Shown: positions 8,303 through 16,942, counted from the stretch's first letter. The stretch: 64,000 nucleotides of DNA from Leucobacter aridicollis (GCF_024399335.1 NZ_CP075339.1:930001-994000), one strand, 5' to 3'. The notes: a model not told the origin generated them from the letters alone. Translations and numbers: made by a program.

Positions 8303-8734
8303 ATGGGAAGCGGGCGTGAGGAGACAAGCCGTCAGGCGATCATCGCGATCCGCCGGGTCCGCGACAGGATAGACCGCGACTACGCACAGCCCCTCGACGT
8401 TGAAGCGCTCGCCCGCGACGCGCACATGTCATCCGGACACCTCAGCCGCGAGTTCAAACGTGTCTTCGGGGAATCACCCTACTCGTACCTCATGACGCGC
8501 CGCATCGAACGTGCGATGACCTTACTGCGGCGGGGAGACCTCAGCGTCACTGAGGTGTGTTACGAGGTCGGCGTGTCATCGCTCGGTACGTTCACAACCC
8601 GGTTCACAGACCTTGTTGGGGTCTCGCCTGGCGCCTACAAGCGCGGAAGCGCAGGTGTGGCTGCAGGGATTCCCGCCTGTCACGCAAAGCAGGCGACGAG
8701 ACCGGTCAGGAATCGAGAAGTTTCTGAACGCTGA
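8303..8734 (+). CDS. Small AraC-family regulator with only the DNA-binding domain
   Basis: 143 residues comprising essentially one AraC/XylS double helix-turn-helix (IDRDYAQPLDVEALARDAHMSSGHLSREFKRVFG, split here only to name it by its ends, then EVCYEVGVSSLGTFTTRFTDLVGVSPGAYKR). No ligand or dimerisation domain is present, as in SoxS or MarA, so its activity may be set by its level. A Cys- and Arg-containing tail of about 25 residues follows. The VOC gene starts 18 bp downstream and may be co-transcribed, and is the obvious candidate target. The 118 bp before the gene show no clear operator. Confidence 0.82.
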   Translation: MGSGREETSRQAIIAIRRVRDRIDRDYAQPLDVEALARDAHMSSGHLSREFKRVFGESPYSYLMTRRIERAMTLLRRGDLSVTEVCYEVGVSSLGTFTTRFTDLVGVSPGAYKRGSAGVAAGIPACHAKQATRPVRNREVSER

Positions 8735-8740
8735 GCGACG

Positions 8741-8746
8741 TAGATT
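8741..8746 (+). promoter_or_regulatory. -10-like element before the VOC gene
   Basis: TAGATT at 8741-8746 sits exactly six bases before the ATG at 8753, with no ribosome-binding site between. This suggests a leaderless transcript in addition to any read-through from the AraC gene. No good -35 is seen. Confidence 0.4.
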
Positions 8747-8752
8747 AAGCGC

Positions 8753-9160
8753 ATGAACATTAGCATTCACTACGCATTCCTGCCGCACACCGATCCTGAG
8801 GCCTCGTTGAGCTTTTACCGGGACGCCCTCGGGTTCGAGGTGCGAAACGACGTCGGCTACGAAAACATGAGGTGGATCACGGTCGGCCCCGCAGGCCAGC
8901 CGGATACCTCAATCGTGCTGCACCCGCCGGCCGTTGATCCTGGCGTATCCGAGGCGGAGCGGTCTGTCATCCTCGACCTCATGGCCAAGGGGGCGTACGG
9001 CGCGCTCACGCTCGCGACTGACGACCTTGACGGCTTCTTCGCGAAGCTTGAGGCCGCGGGCGCGGACGTGGTCCAGGAGCCGATCGATCAGGATTACGGG
9101 GTGCGCGACTGCGCGTTCCGCGACCCTTCGGGCAACCTCATCAGGGTCAACCAGCGCTAA
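8753..9160 (+). CDS. VOC (glyoxalase/bleomycin-resistance/dioxygenase fold) family protein
   Basis: 135-residue single VOC domain built from two beta-alpha-beta-beta-beta modules: FLPHTDPEASLSFYRDALGFEV and DDLDGFFAKLEAAGADVVQEP, ending in DCAFRDPSGNLIRVNQ. The metal-ligand positions are only partly recognisable, so enzyme, isomerase or binding protein remain open. It follows a small AraC regulator by 18 bp; that pairing is common for stress or drug-response VOC proteins (family knowledge), so a detoxification role is an inference. Confidence 0.83.
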   Translation: MNISIHYAFLPHTDPEASLSFYRDALGFEVRNDVGYENMRWITVGPAGQPDTSIVLHPPAVDPGVSEAERSVILDLMAKGAYGALTLATDDLDGFFAKLEAAGADVVQEPIDQDYGVRDCAFRDPSGNLIRVNQR

Positions 9161-9224
9161 GCCTCGGCCTGCCGCTGCAGGGGTCGGCCCGCTCAGCCGG
9201 CCGCCGCTATGTCTCGCTGGGCCA

Positions 9225-9260
9225 GCCGGCAGGCTCAGCGTGGCGGCTCTGCCTGCCGGC
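9225..9260. terminator. Bidirectional terminator-like hairpin between VOC and yaeQ genes
   Basis: Perfect 10-bp inverted repeat GCCGGCAGGC (9225-9234) and GCCTGCCGGC (9251-9260), 16-base loop, between two convergent genes. There is no U-tract on either strand. The surrounding 9161-9274 gap is otherwise GC-rich filler. Confidence 0.6.
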
Positions 9261-9274
9261 CCAGCGTTCCGGCA

Positions 9275-9814
9275 CTATGCGATGCGGTGTTCCCGAACCT
9301 CTGCTGTCGCCGAAGCGCCGTTGTTGTCGACGTAGAGCTGGCCCTCGGTGAGGGACACCGTCATCGTGTTGCGTCGCTCGAGCGTTTCGACGAGAGCGTC
9401 GATGAAGCCGAGGTCGAACGAGCGCACGACGATGGCATCTGCATTGTGGATCGTCTTGCCCGACCACGCCGCAAGCAGCTTCTCGGGTTCGCGGTGTGTG
9501 TAGACGGCGGTGCGCTCGGCGAGCTTACTGCCGAAGTGGAGCCTGTCGGCATCCGGCGCACCGACCTCGATCCAGGCCGTCGTCGCACCGGTGAGGTCGC
9601 GCACGAGCACAGCAGGCTCGTCGGTGGTGGAGACGCCAGCGCTGAATTGGATGCCCTCTTCGTATTCCAGGCAATAGGCGAGCAGACGCGTGATCATGAA
9701 CCTGTCGGTCTCTGACGGGTGCCGTGCGACCCGAAGAGAAAGATCCTCGTACACCCCGCGATCCACGTCAGCCAGTTGAATGTCGAAGGTGTGCATGGTT
9801 GCGCCGATAGCCAT
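9275..9814 (-). CDS. yaeQ: YaeQ family protein
   Basis: 179-residue protein of the YaeQ family, a PD-(D/E)XK-like fold of uncertain function. Family marks are LADVDRGVYEDLSLRVARHPSE near the N-terminus, RFMITRLLAYCLEYEEGIQFS, then DEPAVLVRDLTGATTAWIEVGAPD and LYVDNNGASATAEV at the end. The length matches the family. The start at 9814 (MAIGATMHT) aligns with other family members. It is preceded eight bases upstream by a TAAACT hexamer (9823-9828, minus strand) and no ribosome site, hinting at leaderless translation. Stand-alone gene, convergent with the VOC gene. Confidence 0.88.
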   Translation of the reverse strand: MAIGATMHTFDIQLADVDRGVYEDLSLRVARHPSETDRFMITRLLAYCLEYEEGIQFSAGVSTTDEPAVLVRDLTGATTAWIEVGAPDADRLHFGSKLAERTAVYTHREPEKLLAAWSGKTIHNADAIVVRSFDLGFIDALVETLERRNTMTVSLTEGQLYVDNNGASATAEVREHRIA

Positions 9815-9878
9815 GGTTCCCGAGTTTACCCGGGCTTGCACACTCCGGGCTCACGCACCCGCCTCTGCGCCAGACGCT

Positions 9879-9939
9879 ACTTTCCCTGCAGAAGTACCCC
9901 TTACCAACGGTCAGGAAGGGGCGGTCTTGCAGGGAAAGT
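9879..9939. repeat. Long intergenic inverted repeat (REP/MITE-like)
   Basis: Perfect 12-bp arms ACTTTCCCTGCA (9879-9890) and TGCAGGGAAAGT (9928-9939). Inside them a second imperfect stem forms: CCTTACC (9899-9905) with GGTCAGG (9909-9915), triloop AAC. The whole 61-bp unit looks like a decayed perfect palindrome. It lies in the 222-bp gap between the yaeQ start and the end of the DapA-like gene, where nothing else is seen. No U-tract, so a repeat element fits better than a simple terminator. Confidence 0.6.
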
Positions 9940-10036
9940 GGTGTTCGGCGGGGTAGGTCGGGCGGGATCGGCTCGGCTCGGCTCCGTGGGAGCTTGCGCC
10001 CGGCCCGGCTCAAGCCTCGGCCGCGCCAGGCCCGAG

Positions 10037-10963
10037 TCAGGCCCGGCCCACGCCCGCGGCATCGAGGGCAGCCGCGACCCCGCGGCGCCCCGCCTCGCCA
10101 AGCCCCTGCACCGGGTGGGGGAGGGACTCTGGCCCGACGAGCCCGAGCTCCTCTGCCACCGCGGCAACAACCCTGAGGCTCCCGTGCTCGGCGAAGAGAT
10201 CCCAGAGCGGCGTGAAGCGGTCAGAGATTGCGGTTGCGGTCGCATGGTCGCCCGACTGGGCCGCACGCGTCAGATCGAGGCATTCCCTGGGTAGCACTCC
10301 CGCGAGCACGCTGTACCACGCGTCACAGCCGGTGAGGAGCGCCGCGGCGGCCGACCCGTCGCCGCTGATACCCAGCGTGACTGTGGCGGGAATGTGCTCG
10401 CGGTAGTGCGTTACCGTCGCGGTCGCTGCGTCAGCCTCTGTGGGCACGGGCGGGATCTTGATGGAGGCGACACGGGGCAGTTCGGCGATACGCCCGTGGA
10501 GCTCCAAACTGAAAGTGAATCCGGTTGTCGCGGGGTTGTCATACACCACGAGCGGGACTGAAAGCTCGGCCGCGACGCATTCGTAGAGCCCGAACACCTC
10601 GTCCTGAGTGAGCCGTTGGTACGACATCGGAGCGAGCAGCACGGCCGAGGCGCCCGCGCGTTGCGCGTTGTCAACGTTCCCCAGTACCTCGCGGGTGCTG
10701 AGCGCGCTCACCCCGATGACGACAGGCACGGTCCCGGCCGCCCGAACAGTGAGCTCCGCGACCCGGGCGCGCTCCGCGCGAGACAGATACGCGTAGCTTC
10801 CGGTCGAGCCGAGAGCCCCGATCGAGTCGACGCCGGCGTTCGCGAGCCGTTCGACGAGCCCTTCGTACGCCGCCTCGTTGACTGCAAAGCCGGCCGCAGA
10901 CTTCGCCCCGACGCTCGGGCGGAGCGGCGTCAGCGGAAAGGCGCAGAGCCCAGTGAACATCAT
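10037..10963 (-). CDS. DapA-family (dihydrodipicolinate synthase/N-acetylneuraminate lyase) aldolase
   Basis: 308-residue class I aldolase/lyase with a TIM barrel. The pyruvate carboxylate loop is GALGSTGSYAYLS, the proton-relay Tyr is in VVYDNPATTG, and the Schiff-base Lys is in VASIKIPPVP, so the catalytic set looks complete. Start chosen as the first of two adjacent ATGs (10963), because it makes an ATGA overlap with the upstream EamA stop. The pyruvate-type substrate cannot be named; true lysine-pathway DapA is unlikely given its context with an exporter and a divergent MocR regulator. Confidence 0.87.
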   Translation of the reverse strand: MMFTGLCAFPLTPLRPSVGAKSAAGFAVNEAAYEGLVERLANAGVDSIGALGSTGSYAYLSRAERARVAELTVRAAGTVPVVIGVSALSTREVLGNVDNAQRAGASAVLLAPMSYQRLTQDEVFGLYECVAAELSVPLVVYDNPATTGFTFSLELHGRIAELPRVASIKIPPVPTEADAATATVTHYREHIPATVTLGISGDGSAAAALLTGCDAWYSVLAGVLPRECLDLTRAAQSGDHATATAISDRFTPLWDLFAEHGSLRVVAAVAEELGLVGPESLPHPVQGLGEAGRRGVAAALDAAGVGRA

Positions 10964-11955
10964 CCTTGCTTCCTCTCCGTGATACGCGACCGCACTGCCA
11001 GTGCAGCACATGCGACGACTGCGAGACCGCCGCCAACGGTCGCGAGCGTGAGCGGTTCGCCGAGCAGCAGAGCTGCCCACGCAATACTCATGACGGGCTG
11101 CGTCAGCTGCACCTGGCTGACCTTCGCCATCGGGCCGATCTCGAGCCCTCGATACCACGCGAAGAATCCGAGAAACATGCTGACGACACCGAGGTAGGAG
11201 AACGCCGCCCACTGAATCGGGGTCGCGTGTGGTGGCGTGGTAAGTACCGAAACCGTCGCCAGCGCGAGCATGAGGGGCAGGCTGAGCACGAGCGCCCATG
11301 AGATTGTCTGCCATGCGCCGAGCTCGCGGGCGAGTAATCCGCCCTCTGCGTAGCCGATTGCCGCTGTTGTGACAGCTCCAAAGAGGAGTAAGTCGTGCCA
11401 CGAGAGCTGCCACGAGCTGTCGGTCTGGAGGGCAGCGAACACCACGGCGGCCAACGCCCCGAGCGCGGCTGCGACCCAGAAAGCAGTCCCGGGTCGCTCG
11501 CCGGTGCGCACGACTACGGCCATCGCCGTGGCGGCCGGCAACAATGCGATGATCACCGCGCCATGGCTCGCCGTGCTCGTCGTGAGCGCAAGCGAGGTGA
11601 GGAGTGGAAAGCCAACAACTACCCCGAGAGCGACGGCTCCGAGCCGCAGCCACTGGGGGAGGCTTGGGCGCCGCTGCCGTGTCGCACTGAGCGCGACTAT
11701 TGCGAGTGCTCCGGCGACGACGGCTCTGGCTGAGGCGACAAATAGCGGAGAAAGCCCACCGAGCGCAACGGTGGTGAGCGGAACTGTGAATGAGAATGCG
11801 ACGACGCCGAGAAGTCCCCAAGCTATCCCCGAGCGGGGTGTGGACCGACTGGCCGCGTCGGGGGACTCGTCCTCCTGCGAACAGAGAGGCGGGGCCGGAA
11901 CTCGAGCCGGTATCAGTGGCGATGAATTGCGAGTAGCGCTACTATGATCATTCAT
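10960..11955 (-). CDS. EamA/DMT-superfamily transporter
   Basis: Predicted inner-membrane exporter of 331 residues with about ten membrane segments in two EamA repeats; the first begins near residue 43 (GIAWGLLGVVAFSFTVPL). Typical marks include VASARAVVAGALA and the second-repeat proline/glycine helices LLLGEPLTLATVGGGLAV. The N-terminal 42 residues are hydrophilic. The only in-frame ATG or GTG is at 11955, within the CATG that also starts the divergent MocR gene. It overlaps the DapA-like gene (ATGA), forming a two-gene operon. Export of an amino acid or related metabolite is typical of the family; the cargo is unknown. Confidence 0.86.
   Translation of the reverse strand: MNDHSSATRNSSPLIPARVPAPPLCSQEDESPDAASRSTPRSGIAWGLLGVVAFSFTVPLTTVALGGLSPLFVASARAVVAGALAIVALSATRQRRPSLPQWLRLGAVALGVVVGFPLLTSLALTTSTASHGAVIIALLPAATAMAVVVRTGERPGTAFWVAAALGALAAVVFAALQTDSSWQLSWHDLLLFGAVTTAAIGYAEGGLLARELGAWQTISWALVLSLPLMLALATVSVLTTPPHATPIQWAAFSYLGVVSMFLGFFAWYRGLEIGPMAKVSQVQLTQPVMSIAWAALLLGEPLTLATVGGGLAVVACAALAVRSRITERKQG
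11932..11945 (+). promoter_or_regulatory. Palindrome and -10 element of the second MocR gene
   Basis: A perfect 12-bp palindrome AGTAGC/GCTACT (11932-11943) overlaps the -10-like TACTAT (11940-11945), which ends eight bases before the MocR ATG at 11954. This predicts a leaderless, self-controlled MocR transcript. The site lies inside the coding start of the divergent EamA gene. Confidence 0.5.
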
Positions 11956-13363
11956 GAATAACGATAGCAGTTCGCGAATCGTCGCGGGGCTCCTCGATTG
12001 GATTGCGAACGCTCCGTCCGGTGCGAAGCTCCCGTCGACGCGCTCACTCGTCGCCGAATATGGGGCAAGCCCGGTAACGGTTCAGAAAGCGCTGCGAACG
12101 TTGAACGCCAGGGGGCTCGTGGAAAGCCGTCCTGGTTCAGGAACCTTCGTGCGCGCAGTTCGCACCGCCCGACCGCTCGATTTCGGCTGGCAGACTGGGG
12201 CGCTGCGCTCGCCGCTTGCTCGGCTGCCCCGAGCCTCGATGACTATGCGCGATACAGTGCACGGGGCGATTGCGCTGCATGCCGGCTACCCAGACCGCGA
12301 GTTGCTGCCCGAACGGCTCGTGCGAGCAGCGCTGACGCGGGCTGCGCGCAGCGACGTCGCGGTGTCTCGCTCGCCCGTAGCGGGGCTCCCCGAACTACAG
12401 GCTTGGTTCGCGCAGGAGCTTGCCGCCGCGACGCCCATTGGTATCACGCCGCCAGCAGCGAGCGATGTTGTTGTGCTTCCCGGCAGCCAGAGTGGGTTGA
12501 GCGCGACGTTCCGCGCACTTGTCGGCGCGGGGCAACCGCTCCTTGTCGAGTCGCCGACGTATTGGGGCGCGATTCTCGCGGCGACCCAGGCTGGCGTGCG
12601 AGTCGTGCCCGTGGTGAGCGGTCAGCACGGCCCCGACCCCGAGGATCTTGCACGAGCATTCGATGAGACCGGTGCACGGGCCTTCTACGCGCAGCCGAAC
12701 TATTCAAACCCGAGCGGGGCGCAGTGGTCGACGAGTCGTGCGAGCGAGATCCTTGCGGTCGTTCGCAGCAACGGTGCGTTTCTGATCGAGGATGACTGGG
12801 CCCACGATTTTGGCATTGGCAATGACCCAGTACCCGTAGCGACGCAGGACGACGCGGGGCACGTGGTCTACATTCGCTCGCTTACGAAGAGCGTTTCTCC
12901 TGCGATCCGGATCGCGGGGGTTATCGCGCGAGGACCGGTCCGAGAGCGGATTCTTGCTGAACGAGCCGCCACGTCCATGTACGTGAGCGGCGTCCTCCAG
13001 GCTGCCGCGCTCGACGTCGTCACACAACCAGGGTGGAAGACTCACCTGCGCAGCTTGCGTGATCAGCTGCGCGCACGGAGAGATCTGCTTGTCGACAGCA
13101 TGGCCGAGTTTGCTGCGCAAGCGCACCTCGACTGGATTCCGCAGGGTGGCCTCAACCTGTGGTTCAGGCTCCCAGACGGCGTTGACCTGCCCGAGGTCCT
13201 GCGGGCGTGCGAGGACGAACGCGTGCTTATCGCTGCCGGCGACGAGTGGTTTCCGGCGGAGCCCGCGGGAACCTTTGTCAGGCTGAACTACTCGGGACCG
13301 AACCCTGGCGCCTTCCCAGAAGGCGCCAGGGTTATCGGCAGCGTGCTCGAGGGCTTGAGCTAG
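11954..13363 (+). CDS. MocR-type regulator (GntR winged helix plus aminotransferase-like domain)
   Basis: 469 residues. The winged helix covers about 8-75 (KLPSTRSLVAEYGASPVTVQ, then GLVESRPGSGTFV). The aminotransferase-fold domain covers about 115-465 with VVLPGSQSGLSATFRALV, FYAQPNYSNPSGAQW, LIEDDWAHDF and PLP-lysine Lys312 in SLTKSVSPAIRIAG. A paralogue of the protein at 2173. Its start overlaps the EamA start inside CATG, and its stop TAG overlaps the stop of the convergent S9-S12 gene inside CTAG, so the gene has no flanking spacer at all. The EamA/DapA operon is the likely regulated unit (position, family habit). Confidence 0.9.
   Translation: MNNDSSSRIVAGLLDWIANAPSGAKLPSTRSLVAEYGASPVTVQKALRTLNARGLVESRPGSGTFVRAVRTARPLDFGWQTGALRSPLARLPRASMTMRDTVHGAIALHAGYPDRELLPERLVRAALTRAARSDVAVSRSPVAGLPELQAWFAQELAAATPIGITPPAASDVVVLPGSQSGLSATFRALVGAGQPLLVESPTYWGAILAATQAGVRVVPVVSGQHGPDPEDLARAFDETGARAFYAQPNYSNPSGAQWSTSRASEILAVVRSNGAFLIEDDWAHDFGIGNDPVPVATQDDAGHVVYIRSLTKSVSPAIRIAGVIARGPVRERILAERAATSMYVSGVLQAAALDVVTQPGWKTHLRSLRDQLRARRDLLVDSMAEFAAQAHLDWIPQGGLNLWFRLPDGVDLPEVLRACEDERVLIAAGDEWFPAEPAGTFVRLNYSGPNPGAFPEGARVIGSVLEGLS
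13301..13333. terminator. 14-bp perfect hairpin inside the coding end of the second MocR gene
   Basis: AACCCTGGCGCCTT (13301-13314), five-base loop, AAGGCGCCAGGGTT (13320-13333). It lies 30 bp before the MocR stop and just past the stop of the S9-S12 gene on the other strand. Placed where a bidirectional terminator is needed, since the two genes share their stop codon bases. No U-tract. Confidence 0.6.
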
Positions 13364-16300
13364 TTCGTCACCTTCCGCACTGCGCGCCCGCCCGAGTGGA
13401 TGTACTTGTCGCCGTTTTCGAGCGTGTAGAACTTCACCGACGTCCATGCGCCGGGGGCTCCGACCGCGAAGAGGCCGTCGCTCACGGGGATGAGGTCGTA
13501 TTCGGCTGCCGACTGCGCGACGAAGGTCGCCGCAATGCCAGTAATCCTGCTCGAGGCGCGAAGTCTGCCGCCCTCCTCGAACGTTTCCATCTCGACGCTC
13601 GCCCGCTTGTACTCCCCGACGTACTTAGAGACGTCAGTCACGAACGGTTCCTCTGGGGGAGCGAATGCGGCGGGCAGCGAGACGCCGCCGAGGGTCTCGA
13701 GGATCTCGGTGAAGAGCTCGCGGTACACCTCACGGATCGCGCCGCCGTTTGTGAGCATGACGACGGCGAGACCGGCCTCCGGGAGTATGCGCAGGATCGC
13801 GGCCTGCCCGACGGTGCCACCATCGTGACCGAATAGCCTCGTCCCGTTCCAGTCGTAGCGGATCCACCCGAGGCCCCATGAATCTCCGAGCACGGTCGTG
13901 TCGGGAATCGGCACCTGGAATTCGGTCATCTGCGTCGCGCTCTCCTCCGACAGCAGGCGGGTGCCGTCACTCGCGACACCGCCCTCGAGGTGCATTCGAG
14001 CGAACGAGAGCACGTCTGCTGCAGACGAATTGATGATCCCGGCTGGGCCGAGCGATCGCGGCAGCGACCAGCGCGGGGCGAGCAGTGGGCCGTTCTCGTC
14101 GCGGCCGAGGTGCCCGAACGCCGCCCGTTGCCTGAGGGCGTCTTCGGGAAGCGTGCTCGTGTGTTTCAGTCCGAGCGGCGTGTAGAGCCGCTCGCGCATC
14201 GCCTCGTCCCAGTTCTGGCCAGTGACGATCTCGATGATGCGCCCGAGCACCGCGTAGCCGGCGTTCGAGTACGAGAATGTCGCGCCGACGGGGTGATTCA
14301 GGGGCGCGTCAGCGAGCGACGCGACGTACTTCTCGAGGCAGTCGTCGCCGCGGCCGAGGTCGTTGTAGTTGTCGCCGTCGATGCCGTTTGTGTGCGTGAG
14401 CAGATGGTGGATCGTGATGAGTTCTGCCTGGCCCTCGTCGGCGACATTGAACCCCGGAATCACGTCCACGACCCGGGTGTCGAGCGAGAGCTTGCCCTCG
14501 TCGATGAGCTGCATCGCGACAGTCGCGGTCCAGACCTTTGTGATGGAGCCGATCTGGAAGACTGAGTCGTCGGTGGTCTCGACGCCGGTGTTGACGTTGA
14601 GGATGCCGTGGCTGGCGACGACAGGCTCCTCACCGAGGCGCAGGATTCCGAGTGTCGCGCCTGGAATCTCGTGCAGCGTCGCGAGCTCGCTGAAACGCTG
14701 CTGCCAGTGTGCGGCGTCGAGCGCAGCGGGGCGTACGGGCTTGCCCGGCTCGGGCACGTGGCGGACGACCCAGTCGACGATACGCCGGTTCCAGTCGGCG
14801 CGGTGCGAGGGGCGGCCGTTCGAGAGGAAACCGTGTGCACCGCCCGGATAGAGCACGAGTTCGGTGGGAACCTCCTGTTCGCGCAGCGCGGTGAACCACT
14901 GTTCTGCCTGGCCGACAGGGCAGCGGTGATCCTCGCCTCCATGCACGATGAGCGTCGGGGTTCGCACGTCGCCGACCTTCGAGATCGGAGACTGGAGTGC
15001 AGTGACCTCGGGGGTCTCCCAGGGCAGCGAGAGGTTCTCGAACCCCGAGATGAAGTGGCCGACGTCGGAAGTGCCCGCGAGACTCGCGAGATCAGAGACG
15101 ACCCCACCCGCGACCGCCGCTGCGAAGCGCCTATCGCGCGAGGTGAGGTAGCACGTCGTGAACCCGCCATAGCTGTATCCGGTGATCGCGAGCCGGCTTG
15201 CGTCAGCGATTCCCTCCTCGACGAGCGTGTCGAGGGGTTCAAGGAAGTCGTTGGCGTCGCCGTGTCCCCAGACGCCGATGACGCCCCGCATGAACTCCTC
15301 ACCGTAGCCGTCACTGCCGCGCGGGTTGAGCGTGAGCACGGCCCAGCCGCGGTTGACGAGCTCGTGGTGGTAGGCGTGCACGGTCTCGGCAGCGCCGTTC
15401 CAGGCGTTGTGCGGGCCGCCGTGCACGTCGAGCAACAGGGGCAGCGGGCCGGCAAGCGACGGATCGCGGCGCAGCCAGCCGTGCACAGTCGTGCCGTCTG
15501 AGATTGTGAAGCTGCGCGGCTCGGCCACGACGACGCCAGAGTCCTCGGGCGTGTAGCTGGTGAGTACGGTCAGCGATCCTGACCTCAGGTCGACAATTGC
15601 GACCTCACCGAAGCTCGTCTCGGTCGCGAGAATGATCGCTGCGGTCGAACCCGAAACTGACACTCCCGAAACGTTGGCTGCGCCGCCGACGAGAGCCCGG
15701 GGCGAGCCGCCTGCGGTGTCGGTGATGTAGAGGTTCGTGTAGCCGCTCTCGCGAGCGCAGAACACGAGCTCAGAGCCTGTCGATCCGTACTGTGGGAGCG
15801 CGCCCGGGTATCCAGGCGCGCCCTGCATGACGTTGCGGTCGAGCGATGCGGTGAGGTTGCGCGGCGCTGAACCGTCGACGGGTATGGCGAAGATGCTCGC
15901 GTTGCCAACCTGCGTGTTCTCGCTGCCGACGGCGAGGATCTCGCTCCCGTCTGGTGACCACGTCGTCGCAGAGAGCTGCCCGATGGCTGAGCCAACGAGG
16001 CGAGGGGCGATCTTCGCGCTGGCGGTGCTCACAACGTAGACGGCGCTCGTGAGATCGAGGTCGCTGCCGGGGGTCTTGCTGCTCGAGAAGGCGATCTGCG
16101 ACCCGTCGGGCGACCAGACGGGCCTGCCTGCCAGCCAGTCTCCGGAGGTTAGCCGAAGCGTCGTGGCGTCATCGAGATCGACGACGTGGATGTGGGTACG
16201 GACTGTGCCAAGAAACCCGGAGCCGTCTGCCTTGTAGAAGAGCTTGTCGGTGACGATCGGCTTTGTCTTGAGCGTCGGTGAGGGGGAGGTTGCATCGCTT

Positions 16301-16701
16301 GGCGCGGCGCTCACATCGACAGGGCCGCTGAATGCAAGCTTCGAGCTCGCAGCGTTCCACACTGGCGGGCCTGCGCCAAGCGGCTGCTTCGTGACCTGTT
16401 CGGCCTCGCCGCCCGCAAGCGGGAGCACCCACAGCTGAGCCGGGCCGCTCTGGGCGCGCAGGAACGCGATCCGGGTCCCGTCTGGGCTCCACGCAGGCGC
16501 CGTGTCCGAGGTGCCGCGCGTCAGTTGGCGTGCGGGGCCGCCAGCCGTCGGCGCGATCCAGAGCGACCGCTCATCGCGATCCTCACCGCGGTTCGTGCTG
16601 CGAAGCACATACACGACCTGCGACCCGTCGGGCGACACTGTGGGTTGCTCGGGGAGCGGGTGATCGAGAAACTCGTCGGTGTGAACACGTCGCTGTGTCA
16701 T
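13360..16701 (-). CDS. S9 prolyl-oligopeptidase-type peptidase fused to an S12 beta-lactamase-like serine hydrolase
   Basis: A 1113-residue two-enzyme fusion. Residues about 1-400 are a beta-propeller with repeated SPDG blades. About 400-665 is the S9 alpha/beta hydrolase with the full triad: Ser510 in GYSYGG, Asp591 in HGGEDHRCP and His623 in GGAHGF. About 675-1010 is a class C beta-lactamase/D-aminopeptidase domain with Ser719-Ile-Thr-Lys722, Tyr811-Ser-Asn813 and a late HDGGT box. The last 100 residues are a lipocalin-like C-terminal domain. No signal peptide is visible, so it should be cytoplasmic. The start follows CAGGAGA. The S12 half is paralogous to the next gene upstream. It may cut peptides or D-residue peptides in two steps (inference). 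Stop overlaps the MocR stop in CTAG. Confidence 0.9.
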   Translation of the reverse strand: MTQRRVHTDEFLDHPLPEQPTVSPDGSQVVYVLRSTNRGEDRDERSLWIAPTAGGPARQLTRGTSDTAPAWSPDGTRIAFLRAQSGPAQLWVLPLAGGEAEQVTKQPLGAGPPVWNAASSKLAFSGPVDVSAAPSDATSPSPTLKTKPIVTDKLFYKADGSGFLGTVRTHIHVVDLDDATTLRLTSGDWLAGRPVWSPDGSQIAFSSSKTPGSDLDLTSAVYVVSTASAKIAPRLVGSAIGQLSATTWSPDGSEILAVGSENTQVGNASIFAIPVDGSAPRNLTASLDRNVMQGAPGYPGALPQYGSTGSELVFCARESGYTNLYITDTAGGSPRALVGGAANVSGVSVSGSTAAIILATETSFGEVAIVDLRSGSLTVLTSYTPEDSGVVVAEPRSFTISDGTTVHGWLRRDPSLAGPLPLLLDVHGGPHNAWNGAAETVHAYHHELVNRGWAVLTLNPRGSDGYGEEFMRGVIGVWGHGDANDFLEPLDTLVEEGIADASRLAITGYSYGGFTTCYLTSRDRRFAAAVAGGVVSDLASLAGTSDVGHFISGFENLSLPWETPEVTALQSPISKVGDVRTPTLIVHGGEDHRCPVGQAEQWFTALREQEVPTELVLYPGGAHGFLSNGRPSHRADWNRRIVDWVVRHVPEPGKPVRPAALDAAHWQQRFSELATLHEIPGATLGILRLGEEPVVASHGILNVNTGVETTDDSVFQIGSITKVWTATVAMQLIDEGKLSLDTRVVDVIPGFNVADEGQAELITIHHLLTHTNGIDGDNYNDLGRGDDCLEKYVASLADAPLNHPVGATFSYSNAGYAVLGRIIEIVTGQNWDEAMRERLYTPLGLKHTSTLPEDALRQRAAFGHLGRDENGPLLAPRWSLPRSLGPAGIINSSAADVLSFARMHLEGGVASDGTRLLSEESATQMTEFQVPIPDTTVLGDSWGLGWIRYDWNGTRLFGHDGGTVGQAAILRILPEAGLAVVMLTNGGAIREVYRELFTEILETLGGVSLPAAFAPPEEPFVTDVSKYVGEYKRASVEMETFEEGGRLRASSRITGIAATFVAQSAAEYDLIPVSDGLFAVGAPGAWTSVKFYTLENGDKYIHSGGRAVRKVTN

Positions 16702-16818
16702 TGTGTCTCCTGTCGGGGGTGCTGTGTGCGGCGGAACTGAGGGTGGCCTGCCGGGCGCTGAGTGCTCGCCGGGCCAACTGAATGTGTCACGGCTCGGGGC
16801 CGGTCGCTGTGTGAGAGT

Positions 16819-16844
16819 GGCCCGCGACCGGAAGGTCGCGGGCC
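16819..16844 (-). terminator. Terminator of the stand-alone S12 hydrolase gene
   Basis: Perfect 11-bp stem GGCCCGCGACC (16819-16829) and GGTCGCGGGCC (16834-16844) with a four-base loop, about 100 bp past the stop of the S12 gene and upstream of the S9-S12 start. It separates the two paralogous genes into different transcripts. Confidence 0.65.
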
Positions 16845-16942
16845 TAGGGCATGCGGGAAACGGCGAGCATTTCGCGGTGCCAGACGCTGCGGCGGCGAGC
16901 CTCGCCAGGTGGCCGCCGCAGCGCGGTCGAGGTGTGGCGGCG

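Noticed and set aside
13360-16701. S9-S12 protein as two genes joined by a frame error
   Set aside because: The frame is open for 1113 codons, the linker has normal codon use, and there is no start codon with a ribosome site at the junction near residue 670.
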